Assembly: GCF_900105735.1 (NCBI RefSeq)
Contig: NZ_LT629793.1
Span: 1,054,001 to 1,118,000 of the forward strand
Length of the DNA: 64,000 bases
From: Pseudomonas yamanorum
GTDB lineage: Bacteria > Pseudomonadota > Gammaproteobacteria > Pseudomonadales > Pseudomonadaceae
Direction of reading: 5' to 3'
Shown here: positions 17,077 through 25,793 of the stretch, one piece after another
How the letters are laid out: the number at the start of each line of letters is the position of its first letter
Position numbering within the stretch: the first letter of the stretch is position 1
Translations under genes and position numbers: made by a program
The notes under the pieces: model-generated
Told to the model about the DNA's origin: nothing
What the model saw: only the letters and a program-made list of their open reading frames with translations
Databases searched by the model: none

Positions 17077-17679
17077 CTATTTGAGAGGATTCCCTACGCA
17101 GAAAAGGGCGATCGGAAAAAGGGCCCGTTCAAGACCCAAGGCTTGCTTCATCTTAATGTCGTCAAAACCCATCACGACTACACCGCCAAGACCCGCTGCG
17201 GTGACCGCCAAATACATATTTTGAGCGGATGCTCCAGCTTCGAAATCAACGTAGCGCCCGCCCCTTAGACCGTCTGCCTGTTGAGCCGAAAAATGATCTA
17301 TTGCGAGCCCTCGTTTAGCGACGATCGCGATGACGGCAGGTGCGTCTTCCAACCACTTTTCATCGCCCAAAGCCGCTGAGTTCAACGATCCATTTGCGAT
17401 CGGACCTGCAACACGTGAGAGCTTTCCTGCCTGGCAATCGTATGTGTATACCCCAGGGGCGAGGCCTTCCACTTGACGCACAACCACCCTCAATACAAGT
17501 GGGTGCAAAGCGTGTGCCGATGGCGCGGTTCGCCTTCCGTCCCCAGAAGTACACCCCTGTCCCGCATAAAGGAACGTCTCCAGAACGGGCAGGCTCAGCG
17601 GCTCTTCACTGAAGGATCTGACACTTCGCCTGGTGGACAGAAGGTCTTTGAGCAGCGCCGAGTTTTGGGTATCCATCAA
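17077..17679 (-). CDS. Stand-alone SagB-type nitroreductase-fold dehydrogenase
   Basis: A 200-residue FMN-dependent oxidoreductase. N-terminal RRSVRSFSEEPLSL binds FMN phosphate. The segment GRRTAPSAHALHPL followed by VEGLAPGVYTYD is the SagB/ThcOx hallmark, and GASAQNMYLAVTAAGLG and CVGNP complete the fold. SagB enzymes oxidise azolines to azoles in thiazole/oxazole peptide biosynthesis, but no cyclodehydratase or precursor peptide is visible nearby, so this may be a general nitroreductase. The composition is lower in GC than the core genes. Likely start at 17679, or one codon later. Confidence 0.85.
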   Translation of the reverse strand: MMDTQNSALLKDLLSTRRSVRSFSEEPLSLPVLETFLYAGQGCTSGDGRRTAPSAHALHPLVLRVVVRQVEGLAPGVYTYDCQAGKLSRVAGPIANGSLNSAALGDEKWLEDAPAVIAIVAKRGLAIDHFSAQQADGLRGGRYVDFEAGASAQNMYLAVTAAGLGGVVVMGFDDIKMKQALGLERALFPIALFCVGNPLK

Positions 17680-18009
17680 CGTTCATCCATGCGAGTTTGC
17701 GCTGACAGTAGCAGAGGCACGAACGCCAACCTGGGAAAAATTTCCCTGGTTGAATCTTCTCCACCAGTAAGCATGGCGTCTGCAAGGTTGCTTCGCCCGC
17801 CCAATCATGATCGTGAAGGGTGCAGCCCAAATGGGCGATAGGCAGCATTCGGCCATAAGCAGCCAGTAGGAAATGTCCACGAAACCATGGGCGATTCAGT
17901 AGTCGACCCAAGCGGCCTGTAGTATGCAACACCTACAGTGAGCACTCTCACATGCCTTGGACTATTTGACCGAGGCAAAGCCATGAACCTAGCCTGTGGG
18001 CTGGTGTTG
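17680..18009. other. No supported gene between nitroreductase and HEPN genes
   Basis: These 330 bases contain minus-strand frames of 108 and 65 codons, in different frames, with odd composition (many Trp, Cys, His) and no recognised domain. They are treated as chance frames or decayed coding DNA. The upstream signals for the nitroreductase should lie here. Confidence 0.4.
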
Positions 18010-18525
18010 TCAGCCCCTTCCGTACCGCTCCAGTATTTTCATAAGTACAGCATTGGCGTGCGTGAAGTTTTCTAGCTGACCACGAATTTGGTATGCCCAC
18101 TTTGATCCGTGGAAAAGGTTATTTCTAAGCCGCCAGACGATCATCAGGATGCATAACATGCTTTCGCCGGGGTCGTCACTTTTGCCATTGATGACGCGGC
18201 TTACCAACTCGGGGTAGTCCGTTCTACGAAGGTTTAGGTAATCATAGTGATCAGTTGTTTCACCATTCAGGGAGTAACGGTTCCTGAAGTAGGCTAGTGC
18301 TTCTTCATACACCTCAGGGTAAATCCTGTTTTCAGCGACCCAGCCGTTGACCCGATCTGAGATGGTTCGTGCCTGGGCAAAGTTGTCCATGACCTGCGCT
18401 TCGAAAAGGCTCCAGAGAAAGGAGAAGTCGAAAATGGCCCGGCGATCTTGATCAGGTAGCTCCCTAAACCCCGGTGCATTCGCATATAGCCACCGTTCAC
18501 TTGCACTTTTTTCAAAATCATCCAT
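18010..18525 (-). CDS. HEPN-domain-like protein, putative RNase/defence effector
   Basis: A 171-residue helical protein. Residues 131-140 read WRLRNNLFHG, with R134-x4-H139 fitting the HEPN catalytic motif (R-x4-6-H, polar residue after the arginine) found in RNases of toxin, abortive-infection and CRISPR systems. N-terminal helices include FDFSFLWSLFEAQVMDNFAQ. The start codon is 224 bases from a divergent PD-(D/E)XK nuclease gene, so both may be controlled together. No antitoxin-like gene (for example MNT nucleotidyltransferase) is adjacent. Function is inferred only from the motif. Confidence 0.72.
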   Translation of the reverse strand: MDDFEKSASERWLYANAPGFRELPDQDRRAIFDFSFLWSLFEAQVMDNFAQARTISDRVNGWVAENRIYPEVYEEALAYFRNRYSLNGETTDHYDYLNLRRTDYPELVSRVINGKSDDPGESMLCILMIVWRLRNNLFHGSKWAYQIRGQLENFTHANAVLMKILERYGRG

Positions 18526-18749
18526 GGTTCAATTTCCTGTCGTGTGCGGGCCGTGGATTCGAACTAGCACACTTAAGTCAGACGTTGTGAGCATACTATG
18601 TCATAGGCTTGTTCCGAGCGCGGTAGTGGTAGGGTGGTTATCTGCATTAACTGCTATAACGAACCGCGTTCAGCTACGCATGGTAGATGCATCACACGGG
18701 CTACCGCCGCCGTGGGAGGCGCATATGACCCACATATCTGGTGAATTAC
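18526..18749. other. Shared divergent upstream region of HEPN and nuclease genes
   Basis: It should contain both promoters. A segment at 18545-18575 read on the minus strand (CTAGTTCGAATCCACGGCCC) resembles the T-arm end of a tRNA but its stem does not pair, so no tRNA is called. The nuclease ribosome site is GGTGA at 18738. Confidence 0.4.
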
Positions 18750-19679
18750 ATGGCCAAGCAGCTTTCCCCCGCAGGAGTCATGGCGCTCAAAGAAGCCCTG
18801 TGCTCGGTGTACTGGTATAAATCTGAGCTGCGCGGTTTTCTACAGCTTTGTCTCTCCACTCCAGCCATCCTCCCCCGTTTTAACTGGGAAAATTACAAAC
18901 GCCAAATCGCCTCCGACGTTGTCGATTTTTTGTGTGCGAATCCCGACACCCATCTCGGTGATTTGACAAAAATTTGTTACGAACTTTGCAAATTGACTGA
19001 CTTTTCACACCTCCAGCGCTTGGAAGATGGTGCCCAAAAGGTGGTGAAAGCCAAAAGTGCCGTCAACCAGCTCAAATCGTTAGTTGAGCCGCACCAAGAC
19101 GTCAAAAAAGAGCAAGATGAAATCAGGCGCAGGCAGGAAGACGCCGCGAAGAAGCTTCGCGAAAACGCTGCCGTACGGCAGAAGCTCCAAGCGATCAACA
19201 CCCGTTATCTGGCTCTGATTGGCTCTGATAGTGCACAGGCCCGTGGCTTCGAACTGGAGCGCGTCATGTATGAGGTGTTCGAACTTTTCGACCTTGACCC
19301 TAAAGCTTCGTTTAAGAATCTCGGTGAACAGATCGACGGGGCCTTTTCCTTGGAGGGAACCGAGTATCTGTTCGAAGCCAAGTGGCAAAAGGAACCAGTC
19401 AACAAGGCTGACCTGGCCATCTTCACCGATAAGGTGAGAACCAAGCTGGAAAACACCTTGGGGATCTTCCTCTCCATCAACGGCTTCTCTTCAGAAGGCG
19501 TTGCCGCACATCAGGCCGGAGGAGCCTCGATATTGCTGGTTGATGGGGGTGACTTGATGGCCATCTTGGAAGAGCGGATCGACTTCGTAAGCTTGCTGCT
19601 CCGGAAAAAAAGACATGCTGCGCAGACCGGGCAAATTTACCTTAGCTACTACCAGATGGTTGCCACTGGGGCTAGTTAA
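18750..19679 (+). CDS. PD-(D/E)XK restriction-endonuclease-like protein with coiled coil
   Basis: A 309-residue protein (three more from the alternative ATG 18741). It has a helical N-terminal domain (residues 1-85, with LKEALCSVYWYKSELRGFL) and a charged coiled coil (95-150, DEIRRRQEDAAKKLRENAAV). The C-terminal nuclease fold has E168/E170 in GFELERV, D196 in GEQIDGAF and E209-x-K211 in YLFEAKW, the Mrr-like PD-(D/E)XK order. No methyltransferase is nearby, so a type IV or stand-alone defence nuclease is more likely than type II. I believe similar proteins are widespread in bacteria as annotated restriction endonucleases. Confidence 0.83.
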   Translation: MAKQLSPAGVMALKEALCSVYWYKSELRGFLQLCLSTPAILPRFNWENYKRQIASDVVDFLCANPDTHLGDLTKICYELCKLTDFSHLQRLEDGAQKVVKAKSAVNQLKSLVEPHQDVKKEQDEIRRRQEDAAKKLRENAAVRQKLQAINTRYLALIGSDSAQARGFELERVMYEVFELFDLDPKASFKNLGEQIDGAFSLEGTEYLFEAKWQKEPVNKADLAIFTDKVRTKLENTLGIFLSINGFSSEGVAAHQAGGASILLVDGGDLMAILEERIDFVSLLLRKKRHAAQTGQIYLSYYQMVATGAS

Positions 19680-20025
19680 CCAGACCACAGTTACGAGGTT
19701 ACCTCGTGCGCAAAATTCAACCCAAGGTCTCAGAACCTATGTGCGGCGTGAATACAGGCGGGGCTGGCGTTTTCAGGCAGCAATTGGCGCTGCAATTCTT
19801 GCGGGCAGTGGGTGTTTGACTTGCTCCTTAAATGCGACGCGCCAAATCGCTATTTGGCGGAGCATTGAGACTGTGGTTTGGGTAGTAACCGCTTCTGGCC
19901 GGTTGCTGTCCGACGCGGCAGGCAGCTACCAGCCAGAAGCTCCCGCTCGAAGGTATAGACGAAAATTGGGGCGACTCAGCTTTTATTGATTAACGCGCTG
20001 TCTTAGATAAGGCCGCATGCAACAA
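19680..20025. other. Non-coding stretch after the nuclease gene
   Basis: No frame here has gene-like character on either strand. Nothing else was recognised apart from the terminator at its right end. Confidence 0.4.
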
Positions 20026-20056
20026 GCCCTGGCGTACACCAGGGCTTTTGCGTTTT
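20026..20056 (+). terminator. Hairpin terminator, GCCCTGG/CCAGGGC
   Basis: The 7-bp stem GCCCTGG / CCAGGGC with a CGTACA loop is followed by TTTTGCGTTTT. It lies 346 bases past the nuclease stop and 20 bases before the end of the convergent NADAR gene. Confidence 0.75.
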
Positions 20057-20076
20057 CCTTGAGTAAGCTCAGGGCA

Positions 20077-20640
20077 CTACCTTGGGGCTGGCAGACTTGT
20101 CCCGTCCCGCACCTGCATCAGCGCAAACCCCAGCAAATTCAACCCCTTCCACAGATTCGGATTGTTCACATCCGCATTGTCCTGTGCGAGCCCTATACCC
20201 CAGATGCTATCAACCGGGCTGGCTTCGACAATAACCCGCGAACCGGTTTGTAGAAGGTATTCGTTCAACGGTGGATTCTGAGAGAACTTGGCCTGGTTCG
20301 CTCGAACGACGATGTCGTATCGGTGTTGCAGCCAAACCTTGTCATTGAATCCGCGCACGTTGCGGCCAAGTGCTTTGGCGGCATTAGGTGTAGGGGCGCG
20401 GAGCACCTGCGCACGGATTTCCTGATCGTCGAACAAGGCCGCTTTCTCGGCCATCATGAAGTGTTCGGCTGTAGGGTAATGTTCCCCCTCGACAATGAAC
20501 CCAGCCTCGAACCATTGGCTGAAGCACGAAGCGGTGACGGCCGTTTTGCTGCGTTGGTGCCCCCAGAAAAACGTATAACTCAGCTGTTCTCCAGCGTTAA
20601 AACGGGCGCAAAGTTCTTTCAGATGTTCAGAGTCGTTCAA
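20077..20640 (-). CDS. NADAR (YbiA/DUF1768) domain protein
   Basis: A 187-residue protein from a TTG start at 20640, which is preceded by AGGA at ideal spacing (AGGATATTTCATTG); the frame runs on to an ATG at 20724 with no family similarity. Family motifs are FFWGH near residue 25, CFSQWF (39-44), the YPTAEHFMMAEKA helix, the WGIGLAQDN strand near 147, and NPNLWKGLNLLG. NADAR proteins are N-glycosidases acting on ADP-ribose-type or riboflavin-pathway intermediates, and they occur in defence and toxin-antitoxin settings. It lies next to the HEPN/nuclease pair. Confidence 0.87.
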   Translation of the reverse strand: MNDSEHLKELCARFNAGEQLSYTFFWGHQRSKTAVTASCFSQWFEAGFIVEGEHYPTAEHFMMAEKAALFDDQEIRAQVLRAPTPNAAKALGRNVRGFNDKVWLQHRYDIVVRANQAKFSQNPPLNEYLLQTGSRVIVEASPVDSIWGIGLAQDNADVNNPNLWKGLNLLGFALMQVRDGTSLPAPR

Positions 20641-20979
20641 TGAAATATCCTCGCTAACTAGGACGAAGTTACAGCTACTGTGCTGACCAGAGCAACCACG
20701 AAGCTTGGTAGATCGAACGTCCACCGATTGACGCTTACGCGCATATGCCCGCCTCCCCTATCGCAATCCTGTCGAATACTTGCCTAATCCTCCGACCTTT
20801 CATTCCCCGCATAGCGCCCCCCTGACCTACGGTCTAGAGTCAATCCAAACGCCCGCTAAACTACTCAAACCACGCGCGCGTGAACCTAACGGGCCAACGA
20901 TGCCCTGCGGCGAAGCCCCACTTCACCGCCCAAAAATACTAAAAAAATGCAACACCAACCGATGATCAGCGGGTGAGCC
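20641..20979. other. Divergent upstream region of NADAR and isoquinoline-type dehydrogenase genes
   Basis: 339 bases. Apart from the ribosome sites (GGTGAGCC before 20980) nothing distinct is seen. Composition shifts from AT-richer on the left to proline-codon-like noise on the right. Confidence 0.4.
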
Positions 20980-21432
20980 ATGGAATTACGAATTAACCAG
21001 CAGACCCACCAAGTCGATGCAGAACCCGACACGCCTCTGCTTTGGGTCATCCGCGACAACCTGGGCATGACCGGCACCAAATATGGCTGCGGTCTGGCGC
21101 AGTGTGGTGCGTGCTCTGTGCTTGTGGACGGCAATGTGGTCCGTTCCTGCGTCACGCCGGTCTCCGGTGTGGTCGGTCGGGAGATCACGACCATTGAGGC
21201 GATCGAGTCCGATGATGTCGGCAAGCGGGTGGTCGCGACCTGGGTCGAGTATCAGGTCGCTCAGTGCGGTTACTGCCAGTCCGGCCAGGTGATGGCGGCG
21301 ACGGCGCTGCTCAAGCAAACGCCCAAGCCGACCGATGCGCAGATCGACGCGGCGATGGTCAATCTCTGCCGCTGTGGCACCTATAACGCGATTCATGCGG
21401 CGGTGCATGACCTTGCGAAGGGAGAGGCCTGA
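20980..21432 (+). CDS. [2Fe-2S] subunit of molybdenum aldehyde/isoquinoline-type dehydrogenase
   Basis: A 150-residue electron-transfer subunit of the xanthine oxidase family. The plant-type cluster cysteines are C37, C42, C45 and C57 (CGLAQCGAC...C); the second cluster uses C96, C99, C130 and C132 (CGYC...CRC). It passes electrons from the molybdopterin subunit towards the cytochrome encoded downstream. It overlaps the next gene by one base (TGATG), so translation is coupled. It is called IorA-like in many genomes, but the true substrate is unknown. Confidence 0.94.
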   Translation: MELRINQQTHQVDAEPDTPLLWVIRDNLGMTGTKYGCGLAQCGACSVLVDGNVVRSCVTPVSGVVGREITTIEAIESDDVGKRVVATWVEYQVAQCGYCQSGQVMAATALLKQTPKPTDAQIDAAMVNLCRCGTYNAIHAAVHDLAKGEA

Positions 21433-23684
21433 TGAACGTTCGCATTGATCCCGCTGCCCTGCCTTTGGTCGCGGCGTTGAATGACCCGGTGAACCTGTCT
21501 CGCCGTCGTTTCCTGGCCAGTACGGCCGTGGGTGCGTTGGTGATTGGCTTTGGTCTGCCGTTGGGTTCTGGCCGGGTGCAGGCGGCCACTGCGGCGGCGG
21601 CTGGTGAGCGCGGTACGCAGGTGCCGGCGTTCCTGGAGATTCGTCCTGATAACACGATTCGTTTGCTCAGCCCCTTTATTGAAGGCGGCCAGGGTACGTT
21701 CACGGCGATGGCGCAGATTGTCGGCGAGGAGTTGGACGCCGACCCGGCCACGTTCCTGGTGGAGTGCGCCCCGCCCGGCGAAGCCTTTGTGGTGATGGAA
21801 AATGGCATGCGGATCACCGGCGGCAGTATGTCGGTGCGCATGAGTTACCCGACGATGCGCCGGCTGGGCGCGCTGGCCCGGGCGATGTTGTTGGAGGCCG
21901 GGGCACAGGCGTTGAAGGTGCCGGTGGATGAGTTGTCGACCGAGCCGGGCAAAGTGGTACACGCGGCGTCCGGGCGTTCCCTTACCTATGGCGAGTTGGC
22001 CGGGCGGGCGATGGACCTGCCGGTGCCGGACGTGGCCAGCGTGAAGCTGCGGGATCCGAGCCAGTTCCGTTGGATCGGCAAGCCGGTGAAGCGTCTGGAT
22101 GCGTATGACAAGTCCACCGGCAAGGCGCTGTACAGCATTGATATGAAGGTCGACGGCATGCTCCACGCGGCGGTGCAGCATGCGCCCCGGTTGGGCATGA
22201 TGGTGGGTAGCCTGCGCAATGAGGACCAGGTCAAGGCCATGCCGGGGGTCCATTCGGTGCATCGCCTGCCGGGTGCGGTGGCGGTGGTGGCTGAGCGTTG
22301 GTGGCATGCCAAGCGCGCGGTGGAGTCGATTCAGGTGGACTGGCTGGAGCCGACGGCGGATTCGAAAGTGCGCGGGATGCCGAAGGACTTTTCCAGCGAC
22401 GAGCATTTCAAGCGCCTGGCCGCTGAAACCGGCCCGGCCCGGGATGATGAGAACGAGGGTGATGTGGCCGGTACGCTGGCCAATGCCAAGACCAAGATCG
22501 AGGCCACTTACCACAACCAGTATCTGCACCATGCGCAGCTGGAGCCGCCTTCGGCGCTGGCGCGTTTCAATCCTGATGGTTCGCTGGAGATCTGGTTGCC
22601 GAATCAGGCGCAGGACATGTTCCTGGCCGATATCGCCAAGCGCACCGGTCTCGACCCGTCGCGGATTACCCTGCATTCGCCGCTCTTGGGCGGGTTTTTC
22701 GGCCGGCATTTTCTGTATGACTCCGCCAGCCCTTACCCGCAGGCCATTGAGTTGGCCAAGGCGGTCGGACGCCCGGTGAAGTTGATCTGGAGCCGTGAAG
22801 AAGAGTTTCTGCGGGATGTGCTGCGTCCCGTGGCGGCGGTGAATTTCCGTGGGGCGCTGGACAGTGACGGCTGGCCGGTAGCGATTGAAGCGGTGAGTGC
22901 CACAGAGGGGCCGACCGAGGCTCTGGCCGGTAAACAGGGCGAGAAGCTCGACCCGACGGCGCTGGAGGGGTTGTCCGGTAAGTCGTATGCGATTCCCAAC
23001 AAGCGCATCGCGCAGATTTATGTGAAGGGCCCGGTGATGCTGGGTTACTGGCGGTCGGTGGGTAACTCGCTGAATGACTTTTTCTATGAAGCCTTTCTGG
23101 ATGAGTTGGCTGACAAGGGCGGCAAAGACCCGTTCGAGTTGCGCCTGCATCTGTTGCGGGATAACCCGCGGCTGACCACGCTGCTGAAGGCGGTGGGCGA
23201 GTTGTCGGGAGGCTGGAAACGTGGCCCGTTTGTCGCCGAAGACGGCAGCAAGCGCGCCCGTGGGGTGGCGATGGCGTCGCCGTTCGGCACGCAGACGGCG
23301 GTGATTGCCGAGGTGTCGATCGAGAACGGGCAGGTCAAGGTGCATGACATCTGGCAGGCAATCGACCCGGGCAGCATCGTCAACCCGGCGATTGTCGAGG
23401 CGCAGGTGAATGGGGCGGTGTCCTTGGGCTTGTCCCAGGTGCTGTTGGAAGAGGCGGTGTATGTGGACGGCTTGCCTCGGGCGCGTAACTACGATTTGTA
23501 TCCAGTGCTGCCGCCTTCGCGGATGGCGCGGGTGCATGTGCGCGTGATCGAGAGCGGGGAAAAAATGGGTGGCATTGGCGAACCGCCGCTGCCAGCCGTG
23601 GCACCCGCCGTGGCCAACGCCGTGGCGACCTTGACGGGGCAGCGCATTCGCAGCATGCCGTTAAGCCGCTACTCCTTCACCTGA
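21432..23684 (+). CDS. Molybdopterin-binding subunit (IorB-like), Tat-exported
   Basis: A 750-residue catalytic subunit. The N-terminus has a twin-arginine signal preceded by a long n-region (NLSRRRFLASTAVGALVIGF, about residues 23-42), so the folded complex is exported to the periplasm and carries the 2Fe-2S subunit with it. Inside are the two xanthine-oxidase-type halves with GGFFGRHFLYD (substrate/Mo site) and EKMGGIGEPPLPAVAPAVAN near the C-terminus, which holds the conserved active-site glutamate. Its neighbours give it a 2Fe-2S partner and a cytochrome acceptor, as in periplasmic aldehyde oxidoreductases. Confidence 0.93.
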   Translation: MNVRIDPAALPLVAALNDPVNLSRRRFLASTAVGALVIGFGLPLGSGRVQAATAAAAGERGTQVPAFLEIRPDNTIRLLSPFIEGGQGTFTAMAQIVGEELDADPATFLVECAPPGEAFVVMENGMRITGGSMSVRMSYPTMRRLGALARAMLLEAGAQALKVPVDELSTEPGKVVHAASGRSLTYGELAGRAMDLPVPDVASVKLRDPSQFRWIGKPVKRLDAYDKSTGKALYSIDMKVDGMLHAAVQHAPRLGMMVGSLRNEDQVKAMPGVHSVHRLPGAVAVVAERWWHAKRAVESIQVDWLEPTADSKVRGMPKDFSSDEHFKRLAAETGPARDDENEGDVAGTLANAKTKIEATYHNQYLHHAQLEPPSALARFNPDGSLEIWLPNQAQDMFLADIAKRTGLDPSRITLHSPLLGGFFGRHFLYDSASPYPQAIELAKAVGRPVKLIWSREEEFLRDVLRPVAAVNFRGALDSDGWPVAIEAVSATEGPTEALAGKQGEKLDPTALEGLSGKSYAIPNKRIAQIYVKGPVMLGYWRSVGNSLNDFFYEAFLDELADKGGKDPFELRLHLLRDNPRLTTLLKAVGELSGGWKRGPFVAEDGSKRARGVAMASPFGTQTAVIAEVSIENGQVKVHDIWQAIDPGSIVNPAIVEAQVNGAVSLGLSQVLLEEAVYVDGLPRARNYDLYPVLPPSRMARVHVRVIESGEKMGGIGEPPLPAVAPAVANAVATLTGQRIRSMPLSRYSFT

Positions 23685-23701
23685 CCGGGGCCTTAGCACT
23701 T

Positions 23702-25045
23702 ATGAACAACCGTCGATTCGCAAGAACCGTTGGCTGGCTGGCGCTGCCGTGCCTGGTCGCGGCAGGCCTGCTGGCCTGGTATGTCACCCGTGAGCCGGTT
23801 TCGCCGCTGGGCGCCGAGCCTGTCGCCGCAGACCCGGCGCTGATCGCCCGAGGCGAGTATGTCGCCCGGCTCAGCGACTGTGTGGCGTGCCACAGCGTGC
23901 CCAACGGCGCGCCTTTTGCCGGTGGGCTGGAAATGGCCACGCCGCTGGGGGCGATCCATGCCACTAACGTCACGCCGGACCCGGAAACGGGTATCGGCCA
24001 CTACAGCCTCGCCGACTTCGACCGCGCGGTGCGCCAGGGTGTCGCGCCGGGTGGGCGGCGGCTGTATCCGGCGATGCCGTATCCGTCCTACGCCAAGCTC
24101 AGTGACGATGATGTGCGTGCCTTGTATGCGTTCTTCATGAAGGGCGTGGCGCCGGTGCGGCAGGCGAATATCGAGAGTTCGATCCCTTGGCCATTGAATA
24201 TGCGTTGGCCCATCGCGCTGTGGAATGGCGTGTTTACCGACAGCAAGCCGTACGTAGCGAAGGCCGGGAAGGATGAACTGTGGAACCGCGGCGCCTACAT
24301 CGTGCAGGGGCCGGGGCATTGCGGCAGTTGCCACACGCCACGGGGCCTGGCCTTTAACGAGAAGGCGCTGGATGAAAGCGGCAAGCCGTACCTGGCCGGT
24401 GGTTTGCTGGATGGCTGGTACGCACCGAGCCTGCGGGACGATCACAACACGGGCCTGGGGCACTGGAGCGAGCCGGAGGTGGTGCAGTTCCTGAAGACCG
24501 GTCGCAATAAGCATGCGGTGGTTTATGGGTCGATGACCGAGGCGTTCAACAACTCCACTCAGTTCATGACCGACGATGACCTGGCGGCGATTGCGCGCTA
24601 TCTCAGGTCGTTGCCGGGTGACGAGCAGCGTGATGGTAAGGCCTGGCAGTATCAGGCAGTGTCGGCTGCGGAACGCCTGGATGCGCCGGGCGCCCATACC
24701 TATGTGACCCGTTGTGCTTCGTGCCATGGGTTGGAAGGCAAAGGGCAGCCGGACTGGATGCCGCCGCTGGCGGGTGCGACTTCGGCGTTGGCCAAGGAGA
24801 ATGCCTCGGCGATCAACATCACCCTGAATGGCTCACAGCGGGTGGTAGCGGCGAATGTGGCGGATGCTTATCGCATGCCGGCGTTCAGGGAGCAGTTGTC
24901 GGATCAGGAGATTGCTGAAGTGCTGACGTTTGTGCGCGGTACTTGGGGCAATCAGGGCGGTGCGGTGGATGCGAAGGCGGTGGGCAAGTTGCGTGAGCAC
25001 ACGGGCCCGGCGAGCAGTAGCCCGATCATTCTGCAGATGCGCTGA
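23702..25045 (+). CDS. Triheme c-type cytochrome subunit
   Basis: A 447-residue membrane-anchored cytochrome with an N-terminal helix (TVGWLALPCLVAAGLLAWYV) and three CXXCH sites: CVACH (60-64), CGSCH near 202 and CASCH near 339. It resembles the cytochrome subunit of alcohol/aldehyde dehydrogenases, feeding electrons to the quinone pool or an oxidase. It starts 17 bases after the molybdopterin subunit and completes the three-gene operon. Confidence 0.94.
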   Translation: MNNRRFARTVGWLALPCLVAAGLLAWYVTREPVSPLGAEPVAADPALIARGEYVARLSDCVACHSVPNGAPFAGGLEMATPLGAIHATNVTPDPETGIGHYSLADFDRAVRQGVAPGGRRLYPAMPYPSYAKLSDDDVRALYAFFMKGVAPVRQANIESSIPWPLNMRWPIALWNGVFTDSKPYVAKAGKDELWNRGAYIVQGPGHCGSCHTPRGLAFNEKALDESGKPYLAGGLLDGWYAPSLRDDHNTGLGHWSEPEVVQFLKTGRNKHAVVYGSMTEAFNNSTQFMTDDDLAAIARYLRSLPGDEQRDGKAWQYQAVSAAERLDAPGAHTYVTRCASCHGLEGKGQPDWMPPLAGATSALAKENASAINITLNGSQRVVAANVADAYRMPAFREQLSDQEIAEVLTFVRGTWGNQGGAVDAKAVGKLREHTGPASSSPIILQMR

Positions 25046-25094
25046 GGGGAAAGGCGCCTTGTGAGAGAGGCGCTTTATGCAGGAGCTGCTTTAT

Positions 25095-25181
25095 GTGGGA
25101 GCGGGCTTGCTCGCGAATGCGGTGTGTCAGTCAGCAAATTCTTCACTGACCCACCGCATTCGCGAGCAAGCCCGCTCCCAC
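25095..25181. repeat. REPIN (GTGGGAGCGGGCTTGCTC type)
   Basis: The arms GTGGGAGCGGGCTTGCTCGC and GCGAGCAAGCCCGCTCCCAC, extended inward by GAATGCGGTG/CACCGCATTC, sit between the convergent cytochrome and msrA genes. Nearly the same element is at 28128. Confidence 0.92.
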
Positions 25182-25185
25182 ATTT

Positions 25186-25692
25186 TTAACCGCGTTTCGG
25201 CAGTTTCCAGTTGGGGCGGATGAAGTGGCAGGTGTAGCCGTTGGGGATACGCTCCAGGTAATCCTGATGCTCCGGCTCCGCTTCCCAGAACGGCCCCGCC
25301 GGTTCGATTTCCGTCACGACACGGCCTGGCCATAACCCCGAGGCATCCACATCCGCGGCGGTGTCTTCCGCCACGTCGCGTTGCTGTTCGCTGAGGTAGT
25401 AAATCGCCGAACGATAGCTGGGGCCAAGGTCATTGCCCTGGCGGTTAGGCGTACTCGGGTCGTGAATCTGGAAAAAGAACTCGAGGATCTGCCGGTAGGT
25501 GATCACCGCCGGGTCGAAAACAATCTCGATGGCTTCAGCATGGTTACCGTGGTTGCGGTAGGTGGCGTTCGGCACATCGCCGCCGGTGTAGCCGACGCGC
25601 GTTTGCAGCACGCCGGGGTAGCGTCGCAACAGGTCTTGCATACCCCAGAAGCAGCCGCCGGCGAGGATGGCGGTTTCAGTTTGGTTGCTCAT
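25186..25692 (-). CDS. msrA: Peptide-methionine (S)-S-oxide reductase
   Basis: Repairs methionine-S-sulfoxide in oxidised proteins. At 168 residues it is the short form with the catalytic cysteine in GGCFWG (residues 12-17), then [20 protein letters not shown] and the EFFFQIHDP segment. Unlike long E. coli-type MsrA it lacks the C-terminal resolving-cysteine region; Cys155 in GYTCHF may act instead. It is a single gene ending just inside a REPIN. Confidence 0.96.
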   Translation of the reverse strand: MSNQTETAILAGGCFWGMQDLLRRYPGVLQTRVGYTGGDVPNATYRNHGNHAEAIEIVFDPAVITYRQILEFFFQIHDPSTPNRQGNDLGPSYRSAIYYLSEQQRDVAEDTAADVDASGLWPGRVVTEIEPAGPFWEAEPEHQDYLERIPNGYTCHFIRPNWKLPKRG

Positions 25693-25793
25693 GGCGTGTT
25701 CTTCCCCTGGATGGATACAGCCCTAGTTATGGGGCCGGGTTGAGTAATACCAAGGTTGAACAGGCGCCAATCAGCGGAAATGCCTGCCTCTCG

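Noticed and set aside
17606..17932. Minus-strand frame of 108 codons upstream of the nitroreductase
   Set aside because: It overlaps the nitroreductase start in another frame, is rich in Trp/Cys/His and has no domain or ribosome site.
18540..18580. tRNA-like T-arm sequence (TTCGAAT) on the minus strand
   Set aside because: The T stem does not pair (GCTAG against CCACG) and there is no anticodon or D arm in the expected distance.
21393..23537. 714-codon frame antisense to the molybdopterin subunit gene
   Set aside because: Arg/His/Gln-rich shadow frame without any motif.
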